NCBI RefSeq assembly: GCF_020520425.1
Contig: NC_079492.1
Location: 139,504,361 to 139,568,360 of the forward strand
Direction: 5' to 3'
Origin: Spinacia oleracea
Lineage: Eukaryota; Streptophyta; Magnoliopsida; Caryophyllales; Amaranthaceae
Length of the DNA stretch: 64,000 nucleotides
In this document: positions 11,361 through 23,057 of the stretch, piece after piece
Layout of the letters: every line of letters begins with the position of its first letter
How positions within the stretch are numbered: position 1 is the first letter of the stretch
Notes under the pieces: model-generated
Databases searched by the model: none
What the model was told of the DNA's origin: nothing
Seen by the model: only the letters and a program-made list of their open reading frames with translations
Position numbers and translations under genes: made by a program

Positions 11361-13640
11361 TTTCATGAAAGTGGTTCGGAAAATTTTCATTTGCAACCTC
11401 ATGTTCGGAAAATCATGTCCGGTAGCCAAAAACAAAACGTAACTACATGAATCACATTTTTTTATTTTTTTTGGTTTGAATAAGCGGGGATGAAAATCGA
11501 TCCAATGATTACCTAAAACCGGGATAAAAGCTATAACCAACAAAACGTAACTACATGAATCATACTGTGTAATTGCACTTTGTAATTTATATATCCGGGT
11601 GTACAGTTGTCAAATGCAACCCATTTCTAAACAAACATGTAATTGAAATCCAAAAATCATATACTTCAAACTCAAAGAAGAAACAGTAAAAGAACATATA
11701 CTTCAACTAGAAAGAACATATAATTCAAATCCAAATAACATACTCCGCATGTTCCATTTATGTACGTGTACACTAAAATCCTTCTCCGTGTTCACTAGGT
11801 GCGTAATGCTATAACATGTTTATTGGATGCAAACTGCAAAGTGAACAATGTGCACCGAAATTCAAAATTGTGTGACAATAAAACCTGTTTATAAAATTGT
11901 TTATGAAAATATAAAAAACATTGTCCTAACTATGCGATGAATCCTTAACCTTTTTAAAAGCGATAACTCTTCCTTACTATTCCCCTTTATCAATAGTGTA
12001 ATGCCCAAAAATCCATAGAAATTTCAAGACCCTAGCATAGCTTTGCTTTCCTTCCCTTCAAAATTCAACAACACTTATTTGAGCGTATGCCGTATGGTCA
12101 TGATGTAAACATGAAATCAAATTTGGTAACAAACACAACCTTTTCTTTCCCTTTATGAGAATGATCTGACTTCTGAGTGAGGGACCTCAACCAGTTGGGT
12201 ACTATAGCTTCATTCCTAATAGTAATTTGTCTTTACAAATTCTAATTGATTCAACCAACAACAAACAATATCTGAGCAACATGATACTGTAGGTAAGTCA
12301 TACGGTTGTCGTCTTTCACATGTATAAAATCATTGATTAATACGGAGTATATATATTGCTTTGACTTTTTACATTATTTATACTCAGAGTACTAATTTTG
12401 ATTACCAATTTCTTTAATTATAATCATTGAGGGACGAAGGAAGTAATAGGATTGTTTTCTTCTTTACTCCGTATTTGTTTGCTTATCCACAGTACATAAA
12501 TGTGTATGATCCCATATAAAGTATAAAACTCCCCAAATTCACAACCCCATCTAATAATTTCATTTATCTTGAACAAGAAGCAAAACAATCACAACAAATA
12601 TGAATAGAGGACAGATAGTCCTCCTGAATTGAAGTCGTGGACAATTGATCGAATGATCGGATCAACTTAGTAACGTAGGGTAACTTAGTTAGATGAGTGG
12701 ATAATTGGATGATAACACATTTAAACACGATCATATTTAAAGAGTTGTGATTATAATTTAATTTAATACTTTCGTTCTTAAATGTTCTTTATACCATTTT
12801 TTCTTCAGAGTATACATATATATTGGTCTTATATATAAATGTAAGTATAAATGGTGGTATGTGGAGGAAAAAAATAAGTTGTTGGAACTAACAATCATAT
12901 AATCTATAATCTCAACCGATTATAAATTGATCACTTGCATGCATAATGTTCGTTTTTCAAATATGATTGATATTTTAGGGAATATGTATGGACTATGGAG
13001 GTATATGTGGACCACTGAACACGCTAATGATGTACATAGTAGGGATGGAGCCAAACTCGATAGTAAAGAGGGTTCAGAATAACTCTGAATGATTAATGAA
13101 AACTTAACAAAACTACTAGTGTTAACTAGTGCAAATTCTGAAAAGTGTTTTGTTTTAAATTTGAATTGTTTTTTTCATTTAACATATTTTGAAATTCCCA
13201 ATACTAGATCACAAATACTAACCTCACTAACAAACTACAAGTGGGCTAGTATAATGGGTTTTCCTTCTTAGTACAAGTACTAGTGTACGTACTACATATA
13301 CTTTGTACTTCGTATATTTTAGCAAATGGGCTTTGGAATGCCAAATTATAGAAATACTAATTTTAACTTGTTAACCTTTACTTTTAATAAGAGCGGTTGG
13401 ACTTTTAGGGGGTCATGGCATACTTTGGCCCATTCATAGTCTCGCCATACATGAGGTGCCTATTGACACCCTCACGGAAAACAAAATAAAAATCCTAAAA
13501 ATAATCTTCTTTAAATCATATAATTATAATTTCGACATCGGTCTTGATTAAAATTTATGGCTCCGCTACTGAACAAAAATACACAACTAAAATGATGATT
13601 CTGGATCAACTAATAATTTTTCACAAGTACGGGAGTTAAT
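11361..13640. other. Intergenic region with a degenerate Stowaway-like end
   Basis: No gene is supported. Open frames are short and lack family features. Around 12360-12453 the words gactttttacat and, further on, gagggacgaaggaagtaa resemble the two ends of a decayed Stowaway MITE. The remainder is AT-rich sequence without repeats I can name. Confidence 0.4.
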
Positions 13641-13644
13641 GGTC

Positions 13645-13657
13645 TACTATATATACA
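13645..13657 (+). promoter_or_regulatory. TATA box of the dirigent gene
   Basis: TACTATATATACA lies about 85-95 bp upstream of the dirigent ATG. The presumed leader between them contains an (ACT)n run (13699-13727) and ends in aaacaaggaaaATGG, a good plant start context. Confidence 0.55.
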
Positions 13658-13741
13658 ACCATGTCTAGATACAATTCTTCACACAAGTAACAAGTACACT
13701 ATTACTACTACTACTACTACTACTACTAATAAACAAGGAAA

Positions 13742-14317
13742 ATGGTATTCAAATCTTCAACATTCTCCCTCCTCCTCTTCCTCTTCCTCTTCCTCCTTTC
13801 ACCAACAAAACCATCACTTGCTCTTAAACACCCTCAAAAGCCTAGGAAGCCATGCAAGAGTATGTCATTCTACTTCCATGACGTACTCTACAACGGCAAG
13901 AATGCCAAAAACGCCACTTCAGCCATCGTAGCCGCCCCGGCTTGGGCAAACACAACCATAATGGCAGGCCAAAACCATTTTGGAGATCTCGTAATTTTCG
14001 ACGATCCCATTACACTTACAAATGATTTTCACGCCACACCAGTAGGCCGCGCTCAAGGGTTGTATTTTTACGACAAGAAGGAGGTGTTTACGGCTTGGTT
14101 AGGGTTCTCTTTTGTGTTCAACTCTAGTGAACATAAGGGTACCTTAAACTTTGCAGGGGCTGACCCTTTAATGAATAAGACTAGGGACATTTCTATTATT
14201 GGAGGAACTGGTGATTTCTTTATGGCTAGAGGTGTTGCTACCTTGATGACTGATGCCTTTGAAGGCGAGGTTTATTTTCGACTTCGTACTGATATTCAGC
14301 TCTATGAATGTTGGTAA
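13742..14317 (+). CDS. Dirigent protein (secreted, lignan/lignin-type coupling)
   Basis: Single-exon gene of 191 aa, the usual size for the dirigent family. Residues 1-27 form a signal peptide (Leu/Phe-rich core [10 protein letters not shown], probable cleavage after SLA), so the product should be secreted to the cell wall. The dirigent beta-barrel follows: [72 protein letters not shown], then the strongly conserved [17 protein letters not shown] and a terminal [18 protein letters not shown]. Dirigent proteins steer the stereochemistry of phenoxy-radical coupling, for example coniferyl alcohol to pinoresinol, or guide barrier lignin. They have no oxidising centre of their own. Several N-x-S/T sites suit a secreted glycoprotein. 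It stands alone here and is unrelated to its neighbours. The subfamily cannot be fixed by eye. Confidence 0.93.
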   Translation: MVFKSSTFSLLLFLFLFLLSPTKPSLALKHPQKPRKPCKSMSFYFHDVLYNGKNAKNATSAIVAAPAWANTTIMAGQNHFGDLVIFDDPITLTNDFHATPVGRAQGLYFYDKKEVFTAWLGFSFVFNSSEHKGTLNFAGADPLMNKTRDISIIGGTGDFFMARGVATLMTDAFEGEVYFRLRTDIQLYECW

Positions 14318-15040
14318 CGTACTTCATGCGTGGTTGTATCATCCACACTATATAGCTCAATGTTGTTTATTGAACGGACGCTTATTTACTTATTTGTATG
14401 CATTATTTTATTTTCCAAAATGAGTTTTGGTGTTTTCTTTCTTAAGGAGTCTCTGATTTGGCGTAATTTTTTTTTTTTTTTTTTTTTTGTAAAATAAAAG
14501 GTGAAATGGTGCATGCGTTACATCTTGGATCTATAGTTAGTTGCCTAGATGACGAAATATAATTTGGTATTACGTTAAAATTGAAATATCTAATTATGAT
14601 GAACCCATAAGAGAAAGAACCATCAAATATAAGCAACATTTGCAAGTAGTGTCGTTCAAATCTAATACTCCGTTGGTACGATTATATCCGGGTGATGAAA
14701 ATTTTGGTACTACTCGAATCTATTCAAGGCGACCCATGTCATATTCAAGTTTATTGCCTGTTATTATTTCATTAGTACAACTTAATCAATATTAGTCACT
14801 TTTACAGTTTTGATAACATTATTTCGAAAACAACCTATGATTGGGTCAAATATAGGATCCTTTAAACCTATAATATTTACCGATATTTCTAGGTATGTCA
14901 AATGGGTCGTTGGTTGATCATATTTTTTTTTTTTTTGGTATGTTTCACTTGACCAACCTAGTTTTTGGGTTTGAAACATTTATTAATAGGAGTACTAACT
15001 TTTGATAGACTTTTTTTTTTAATACCCTATACGTTTTTTT
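14318..15040. other. Intergenic region downstream of the dirigent gene
   Basis: Contains a long poly-T run (14466-14488) and other T-rich stretches. Nothing gene-like is seen. The 3' end of the dirigent transcript should fall in its first few hundred bases. Confidence 0.4.
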
Positions 15041-15059
15041 TTTCTTTACGTTTTCATTT

Positions 15060-17000
15060 TTGGGAGCAGTTGTTTTAAATCGGGTCGAGCTCCCACCGGA
15101 TTTCGAGTCGGGTGAGCTATTGACAGGTCTCGGGTCGCTAAATAAAAGTAACCCGCATCACGAATTCACGATTCTCTCTCTTTCATCCTCTTCGTTCACT
15201 TCCGGCAGCCTCTCGGCGCCGTTAGTTCAATTTCCGGCGGACTCACAAGGTTGCTGAAACGGCATGGCGCTCGTTTTGGTGCACTTCTAGCTTCCCAGTG
15301 CTCTCGATTCCGCCCAAATTGGCCGTCAATTTCCAGGTTCCCGCCTACTCTTATCTTATTACGAGTATTTTGTCTGGATTTTTCCCGCAAATTTGATTAT
15401 TTATTATTTGAATTGTAGAATAAGGGGTTTTTATCATTTAACCAATAAACTTAAAGACATAAATATGTTGTGATTTATGTGAACTTATGCTGTAATGAAT
15501 TATTTTGTTAATGAAAGTGGGTTAGGACGTTAGGTGGTTGACCTAGTTGTTAATGGAACTTCTGAATATCCTTAATTACTTAATTAGTGGAATCTCTGTC
15601 CATGATTTGATGGTTGAGTTCTATGTACAAAACAAAATTGAAACTTGACATGGGAAAATTGAGGAATTTGAGAAGATGAGTGGACTAATACGATCCTTAA
15701 TAGGCTAATTGGCAGGCGAATAGTTCATTTGGGTTCGTCCTATGGCGCTATTGTTGATTACTGTTGTGGAGGTCTTGCCTATTAGTGCAATTGATGGCTG
15801 TATGACATTTGGAGCTGGAGACGGAGGGGTCGAAGAAAGTGTCTGTTACAGACCGCGTTGATTGAGGGAAGATTGGAGATTTTTGGGTATTAAGTAGCAA
15901 ATGGTTATGTAAATCTAGCCAAAAATAACATAGGTAGTGCCATGGTTATATTGTTCTAGAACCATAACTTCATACAGTTGAGAACTTGAAAAGCTATACA
16001 GGTTACGGAGTATTGTTCTTGCGGTTTCTATGTATTATGGGATTGTATTGCGTCGGTCAAGAATTTGAATCCTGATATTGATATGCTATGGAAGTGAGAA
16101 GACAATGTTATTTGGTTTCTTTAGCAGGATAGTTATGTAATTTGTATCAACCTATTGTTTCTGTGGTGTCCATGTTCTGTGGGGTTGTATTGCATTGGTT
16201 AAGATACTTGAGACTTTCTAATCCATAAATCAGTAGGTTTTGGAAGAAAGAAGGTGAAGCTGTTCTGGAATGTTATTTTCCTTTATTTGACAGGAGAGTG
16301 TTGTAATTGGTATCAACATACCTCTCAGGATTTCTGATTCTTTACTTGTGGAATTAAAATTGTTGTTAACTGTGGATCATTGAGCTTATTGCATTCTTTT
16401 ATGTGTTTCAATAGTTGGGGAATTTCCAGAAAACTTCTCACTTTCACTAAACTGATCTTCCTAGTGGGTGTACTTGATATAAATGGGTTTTTCAAAGCCT
16501 ACTAGCTTAACTGGTTGAGCATTGTGCACTTGCACAAAGGAAGTAGGTTCGAATCCTACATAGGCTATTGATGAGTGGTGACTGTTTGGGAAATTTAAGT
16601 AAATAAGTCATCATTGCTTTTGAAAGAACTTCAATAATTGTTTATATATCTTTATCTAGATTTTGGTGTAGAACTTCCATGCTTCTTAAATGCCTAACAA
16701 TGAAAACATGCTTATACCTATCCTGTTTACAAAGATGGCAATGAGCCGGGCTAGGCATCAGAAGGTTGTAGGAGCTGCCATTGCACAAATAAGTTTTTGT
16801 TCATCTTGGCCTTACCACATTCTTTGCTTTCATTTTGTTTTTTTAGGTTTGCATTTTTTTAGATTAGCTAATGCTCCTGTAAGTCCTGTTACTTGCCTTT
16901 CTTTCGAGAACCATGGTTCTCTGCTGACAGTCTGAGACTCTTGATTTCATGAGAATGCTGTGTTGGTGTTTCTAGTGATTTTGTTTCTGATTTTTTTTTT
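15060..17000 (+). other. Possible transcribed unit with a first exon near 15170-15335 (coding status unknown)
   Basis: Bases 15170-15335 have the composition of a plant first exon (ctctctctttcatcctctt, then GC-rich sequence) and end in a good donor, TTTCCAG|GTTCCC. About 1.3 kb of T-rich intron-like sequence follows. A second exon-like patch near 16690-16780 contains ATGGCAATGAGCCGGGCTAG. No protein family is recognised and no continuous coding frame joins these patches. It may be a noncoding RNA, a truncated gene or a relic. A tRNA-like repeat lies within it at 16496-16566. Confidence 0.25.
16496..16566 (+). repeat. tRNA-like sequence, copy 1
   Basis: Shows a 6/7-paired acceptor stem (AGCCTAC with ATAGGCT), a D arm with A-box-like TAGCTTAACTGGTTGAGC, and a perfect 5-bp T stem with loop TTCGAAT (B box GGTTCGAATCC). 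The anticodon arm is abnormal: TTGTGC pairs with GCACAA over a 4-base loop. It is therefore called a tRNA-derived repeat, not a tRNA gene. Confidence 0.6.
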
Positions 17001-17022
17001 TTTTAATCACAGCACCACTAAT

Positions 17023-17093
17023 AGACCATGTAGGATTCTAACCTACATCTTCTATGCAAATGCATAATGCTCTACGGACAGGAGTAATAGGTT
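17023..17093 (-). repeat. tRNA-like sequence, copy 3 (decayed)
   Basis: On the minus strand: AACCTATTACTCC, TAGAGC, an arm TTATGC-ATTT-GCATAG, then GATGTAGGTTAGAATCCTAC. This has the same layout as the copy at 16496 but a decayed acceptor stem. The short arm keeps pairing although its bases differ. Confidence 0.5.
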
Positions 17094-17940
17094 TTATCGT
17101 ATCTAATAACATAAAACAGAACTAAATCAAGTCATAAGTTTGCAAAACAAGCACTTGAAAAATATATCAGCAGCAAATTGATGGCTTTTCAAGTTGAATA
17201 ACAAAGACAATCAGGAAACACATCAATTCTGAACACTCCATAAAGAAAGTCAACCAGAACATAACGAATACAATCATAGTGACACCAAGCTTTATACTGC
17301 AATCTTAAAGATGCACCAGCACCACTGAGACATTCATGCTTTTGAATGATTAAAAAGTGAGATTAGAGAGACAAACAACCCAAAAATGGTTTTTGTAAAT
17401 TAGACACCTCAAACTTCCATATTCAGCCAATAAAAAACGGATGGCCAAACTAGAAACTCTCAAAGTTCCAATCTTAAAAAATATAAAATAAAATTTGGAT
17501 TAACAATTTTTTATTGGAAGAAAGTCAAAGTGCCGAACCCATCGTTTAACTGAAAGTAAGTGATGAGGATGATAGAATCCCAAACTGACTTCATAAAAGC
17601 AAAAAAAAAAATGTAATTTACTACCAGAGTGCTAAAATCTTTTCATTGTTTCAACGTATATACTTCTATAATTTGTTTACGGCACAAGCTTCACTTCAGC
17701 TCAGTGACCTATCTAATAGTTGGACAGAATAGAAGTCAATCCAACAACTTTGAAGGAAGACTAACAATCACATTTTTTTTATGACGGGAGACTAACAATC
17801 ACGTGAATGCTCTTAAAAAAAAAAAGAAATCCTCTGGTCGAGATTATAACTTATCCACATATATCTACTTGTCTGTATTATAAGGAAAACCATCGAGCAG
17901 AAGAAATAAGCTTCTAAGGACATTATTCTACTAAATTCAA
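17094..17940. other. Spacer downstream of the first CHX gene
   Basis: No coding signal. AT-rich sequence that should include the 3' untranslated region and polyadenylation region of the minus-strand CHX gene ending at 17941. Confidence 0.4.
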
Positions 17941-20900
17941 TTAATCATTTTCAGTCCCATCAGTTGGTTCTTCCTCTTCTAGGGACAGTGGCCTTGAACC
18001 ACTGCTGTACTGATGAATCACTAAAACAGAAGTATTCGTTGAGACCTCCTCAGAGATCAAGAACCCCCCAACTGGACCTAATTCAGGAAATTCAGTCTTT
18101 ACATTAAGACTGAAAGTAGCAGCCACCGTACCTTCTGGTGATCTTCCCACCAAGACCATATTACAACGGCTGAATTCCTTAACGATATCTACAGTATCAG
18201 ATGTTGCGTTCACTGCTCTTTCCTCATATTTGATTGACCCGTCCCTGGTCAGTTTTTGCTTTATAGCATTAATGGCCTCCTCATCAGCTGTATTTGAGTC
18301 TCCGTTGCTACTGCCCTTATCACCCTCATCAATAGCCACCATTTCGACTCCTTCCAAGTTGGGATCCGCTCTGAAATGGACCAATATAAGGGTAATTCCC
18401 GGATGCTCAGACATCCGTTGACCAAGGGCCAATGCCTCACGATCATCAGGGCCACCAAAGAAATAAACAGTTATGGTAGAGTCGACATTGCTGGCTGACA
18501 CATGCGAAGACCCGCCAAACCCACGGTCTACTAGGATACCAACTGAGCAAGGATCATGTTGAAGGACCTTCTTGTTAATTACTCTATATTCATGTCTTGT
18601 GGTTTCCAACGACCCGTCCACCTTTTGGTGCTTGTGGAAAGGAAGGATCACGAGGGAAGCTTTCTTGCTCTCAGCACTAGCACATATGTCTTCATGCATG
18701 TCAGAGAAGTGGGAGATTGCCGTCATGGGCCTGATTTGGACATGACTGAGTTGCCCATACGCCTCAAAGGCCACCACAATTTGGTCTGAATCTGTCTGGT
18801 TCCGCTCATTCCAGAACGGAAGCCCATTGTTTCGGGCTTTATGAACCATCCGTATAGCAGAACATCTCTCAGAGAGCTCCATGAGATGCATTGCGTAGAC
18901 TGTGAGCCCTTGCCTTTTTTCTGTTCCCCGGGAAGCCTCAATTAAGTTGATTATTGTTGGGATGTTCCTTCCACTATGGAAGCATGCCATGATTCGGAGT
19001 TGAGAGTTGGGATCATTTCTTTGGACAGTCCTTAGTGTATATACGCTTCCTCTCTTAGCTGGTTTATATATCGCCCTCAAGATTGGTGTTGTCATGAATG
19101 TTGTAACTAGAGCCATCATAACCATAATTGAAAACGTTTGATCATTTAGGACCTACAGTGATCAACCAAAAATTAGGATTAGAGTTTGATAATGGTACTC
19201 ACCAAGGTGGATAAAAGTTACGTAAAAGATAAAATGTTGATACCTTCCGATCTTTACCAATGTTGAGGACAATCAACTCCACCAAACCTTTGCTGTTCAT
19301 TAGAACCCCAAGGGCAACAGCCTCATTGAGCGGCATTTTACAGAGGCGGGAAACCACAACAGTCCCAACCACCTTGCCAAAACAGGCAGTTAGTATAACA
19401 AGTAGTAGAAGTCCCCATGACTGAGCCCCTTGAATGGTGGCTACATTTGTTTTCAGGCCACTCGAAGCAAAGTACAAAGGGAGGAGGAGGCCAGAAACAA
19501 GATCTTCCACCTTTTCTACCAGGGCACTGATTAATGGCCCATCCTTTGGGGCTAGAGTTCCAAGAATAAAAGCCCCGAAAAGTGCATGGATTCCTATAGT
19601 ATCGGTCACAAACCCAGCTGCCAAAACTGCAGCTAAGGTACCACAAATGAAAATTTCATTCACAGGCTCGCCATCAGGGCAACGCCGCATCATCCATTTG
19701 AAGACTCGAGGGACTATAAGAATACACAAACCAACAAAAGCCGCTCCACACAAAAATACCCACACGGAAATAAGAGGAGATTTTCCGGTACCAGAGAGAG
19801 AGATGGCTAGAGCAAGGAGGATCCAGGCTGCCACATCATTGACTGCAGCAGCTGACATGGCCGTGCGACCCATATCAGTGGTAAGGAGCTTGAACTCCGC
19901 TAAGATACGGGCTAGGACCGGAAGGGCTGTGATAGACATCGCGACCCCCATGAAGACAATAAAAGGACCTTGGCTAACTCCTTTTGAAATGGTTGCCCTG
20001 AGAACAAACGACGTACCAGTTCCCATTGCAAAGGGCAAACAGATGCCTGCTAGAGCAATACTCATGGCTTTCTTTCCTGTCCGGCGTAATGCTTTTGGAT
20101 CCAATTCTAGGCCTACGAGGAACAGAAAGAAGATGAGGCCGAGGTTGGCAAGTGTGTCTAATACTGGTAAACTCTTCGGAGGGAATATTGTATGCAGGAA
20201 CGCCTTACTGCGACCAAAAGCAGATGGACCTAGTAGCACTCCTCCCTGTCACAATCAAGAGAAATGTACTCTCAGTTGAATATTAGATTAAATACATTAG
20301 GCCCTGCTCAAATTGAAGTAAATAATCTCTGGTATAAAATCAGTTTTAATCATCAGTAAAAATATACATCAAAACATTATTCCCCAAGGAAAAGATAAAA
20401 AATCAGGAATATTGAAACAGTACAGATTCATTGTTTTCGAACAACTGATGAACACTTGCAGTAGGTCGAGTCTTTCATTTTGCGTTCATTTTAATTAGTT
20501 GATTTTGTGCTTTCTACTTTTTACGATAGTGCTGGACTGCTTGTGCAGTCGTGCTTAATGCAGTCTTAGACCCTTAGGAAGAAAATTCAGAGCATTGCTA
20601 TGAATTTTATGATAACAGAATGAAAGAAGCACTATCCTAGGACAATACTACGGTTTCCTGTAATCATTATCAGCCAGTATTAGGAAACCAAACAGATCTT
20701 TCTTGCACAAGTCTTCACAATAAATTATCGTAAGAGCATCTCGTTTAAAATTTGCCATTTTTTTAACATTCTACACCTTGTACAAGATCCAAAACTGAAA
20801 TTTAAGAAGCATACTAAACTAACCAATTGAAACAATTTGAAGTTAATGCAGATTTCTGCAAGGGTGAAATAGCTAAAAGTATGAATACTCACAATAATCT

Positions 20901-21084
20901 CAGCGATGACACGAGGCTGTCTCAGAGGTCTAAGCAAGTAGGCTAAGGTACGAGTGAGGACGATAACAAGGATAATCTGTACAATAACAAGTGGAAGGGC
21001 ATAGTCAAGAGGGTTCTCTCCTTGGAAGACTCCAGTAGAGGTTGCCTGCATCGGCTTTGGACAAGCAGTACCATTTTCAGCCAT
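17941..21084 (-). CDS. CHX18: CHX18-like cation/H+ antiporter, copy 1
   Basis: CPA2-family monovalent cation/proton exchanger of the CHX17-19 group, which acts on endomembranes in K+ and pH balance. Three exons with clean GT-AG borders and phase 0: 20893-21084, 19244-20245 and 17941-19152, giving 801 aa, normal for the group. The N-terminus ([20 protein letters not shown]) and [13 protein letters not shown] are typical of CHX18. About 12 membrane segments span residues 30-430. The ion-binding Asn-Asp pair is kept at N200-D201 ([11 protein letters not shown]). ETVEDLVSG-like sequence appears as [20 protein letters not shown]. The hydrophilic C-terminal half carries the Usp-like regulatory region (RIMACFH, then [18 protein letters not shown]) and ends in an acidic tail. 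Same-strand tandem neighbour of copy 2. No damage is visible. Confidence 0.93.
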
Positions 21085-23057
21085 CTTGAGACTTAGTTAT
21101 TATCAGAAAAAGGTAAACAACAGCAGAATCATATCCCCCTTTAGCTCCCTGTTTATATGAAGAGAAACTTGTCAGCTAAAATTTTCATGCACCATCCTAG
21201 ATACATCGAACATGTTTATTACTCCGGATCCTTGGCTAAGTTAACAGGAAGGAAAACCTCAAAGCAATATTAGTAGTTGTTAAAGCAAGAAAAGGTACAC
21301 AATTCAGGGCATTATTATGAATGTATGATGTATGAACTTTTAGTGTGCATAAAAGTCTAACACAAGCTAAGATCATGTGATCACAGCTAACTAGATAAAA
21401 CTGTTATCTCTTTTCTTTTCAGTCTTCACCACTTGGCATAAAACTTAGATCTCCTGTGACAGAATACTACTTACCTATAGCAGTTGGGTAAGGCAGATAC
21501 TCAGACAGTGATGCGGATCAAAACATCACACGCGCCATTTTGAAAGTTATTGTGAAACCGTCTCAACCAAGAGTCCACATCAAATTATGGAGGCGTACAT
21601 GCTATAAGATGGTCATAAAATGCTAAATTAAGATTGCTATATCTGTAATTTTTCATATGGTGCATTTTTACATGTACGTACTACAAAAAATGCTAATTAA
21701 CAGCGGTTGAAATAGGCAATTAGCGCTGTTGTAAGAGGTGTATCATTTGACTGCGATTGGGAATGACCGTTGTCAATTGTATAATAATCTAGTTTCTCGC
21801 ATAACAGTTGTGTTTTCATCCCTATTTTTGTCTCCAAATCCAAACATGTCAATAATATATGGTTATTTATAGCCTATGTAGGTCTTGAACTTAAATCTAT
21901 GTGCATTATTAGCAAATTGCTCTACCGTTAGAGCTAATAGGCTTTATATATTGAGAATAACAATTGCATCTAAGAACTGAACACCTTCTCATGCCACTCA
22001 ATATTAAGAACTCGTTCGTTGTCATGAGAAAGATGACATGACAGCAAAAATAATTGTTTGACATGCACTAAAATATGTGACAAGAACATAGATGGGTAGT
22101 ATAATATTGATTCTTGTAAGAAAAGAATATCAATCGATTTTGCATGCACCCTGTTCACAAGAAATTTATTGTATACGAGGGTTAACTTTTACTCAACTTT
22201 TGGTAATTTGTAACGTGTTTTGATTAACTTTTTATATTATAAAGTAATTTTCGATAGATAATTTTTCAAAAGTGTTATATGGTTCCCTTTTTTTACACTA
22301 TGTAGACAACTCAAAATTAACACAAAATTTGAAAATGATACGAACCAAAACTGCAACAGATCCGAAATTGACTTGACCCAATATGTGGTCATACTCGGAG
22401 TGACCCGAAACAGGTAAGTGAACCGAATCGACCCGAACCAAATTAACTCGAATCGTCCAGCGCCAAATATTAGCTAGTTACTATATGTCATGTGAGATCT
22501 TGTTAGAATCATCCAGTGCCAAAACAGAATGAAATATATGATTAGAAACACTCCTGTTAGTTTCTGATGCAGGTCCACCAAATGATACACTTTAACAGTT
22601 TTACAGGCTTCTGTTAGTTTGATTTATCAGGATTGAAAACAAGTGTTCCGTTAGACAATCACAATTGTTGACCCAAAAAAAAAGACAATCACAATTCACT
22701 ACTCCTTGTTATAGAAGAAGATCATAGAATCCAAAAATACTAGCTGTATAAGAGTTGATACAATAGAGACTTTGAGAGTATATATATACTTCTACAGCTT
22801 GTGAAAAACCCAAGTTTCGCTTCAGCTCAGCGACTTATCCGATTATTGTACAGAAATGTCATGAGATTTCGTAAAAGGCCAATCCAACAACCAAGGAATA
22901 GCCTTAAAAACAACTAAAATACTCTGGAAAACAAATTTTTCCAAAGTCTCAAGTTGAGATTATGAATTATCTACATACCTGTATCTTTGTATCTTTTTTT
23001 TCTGCATTAAAAGGAAAGTCACCAAGCATAAGAATGTGTTATTCAACCAAGTTTTGA
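21085..23057. other. Spacer between CHX copies 1 and 2
   Basis: Holds the 5' region of copy 1 and the 3' region of copy 2. The minus-strand leader of copy 1 has ATATAAACAGGGAGCTAAAG near 21140-21160, similar to the leader of copy 2. Near 21683 the word CTACAAAAAATGCTAATTAA resembles a CACTA-type transposon end, followed by a tRNA-like repeat at 21871. A tract at 22330-22450 is rich in gacccgaa words. No gene is seen. Confidence 0.4.
21871..21943 (-). repeat. tRNA-like sequence, copy 4
   Basis: On the minus strand the acceptor stem AGCCTAT/ATAGGCT pairs over all 7 bp and the D stem GCTC/GAGC is intact (TAGCTCTAACGGTAGAGC). The anticodon arm (ATTTGC...GCACAT) has a 7-base loop and one mismatch. 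The T stem is decayed although GTTCAAGACC remains. Confidence 0.5.

Noticed and set aside
16496-16566. Functional tRNA gene
   Set aside because: The T arm and acceptor pair well, but the anticodon arm has a 4-base loop and no usable anticodon. Similar odd copies occur elsewhere, so it is a repeat.
19434-20279. 281-aa plus-strand open frame
   Set aside because: Lies antisense to exon 2 of CHX copy 1. It has a Lys/Arg/Pro/Thr-rich shadow composition, and a matching shadow appears over copy 2 (25074-26015).
21683-21960. A full CACTA element
   Set aside because: Only one end-like word is seen and no matching inverted end was found, so only a possible fragment is noted.
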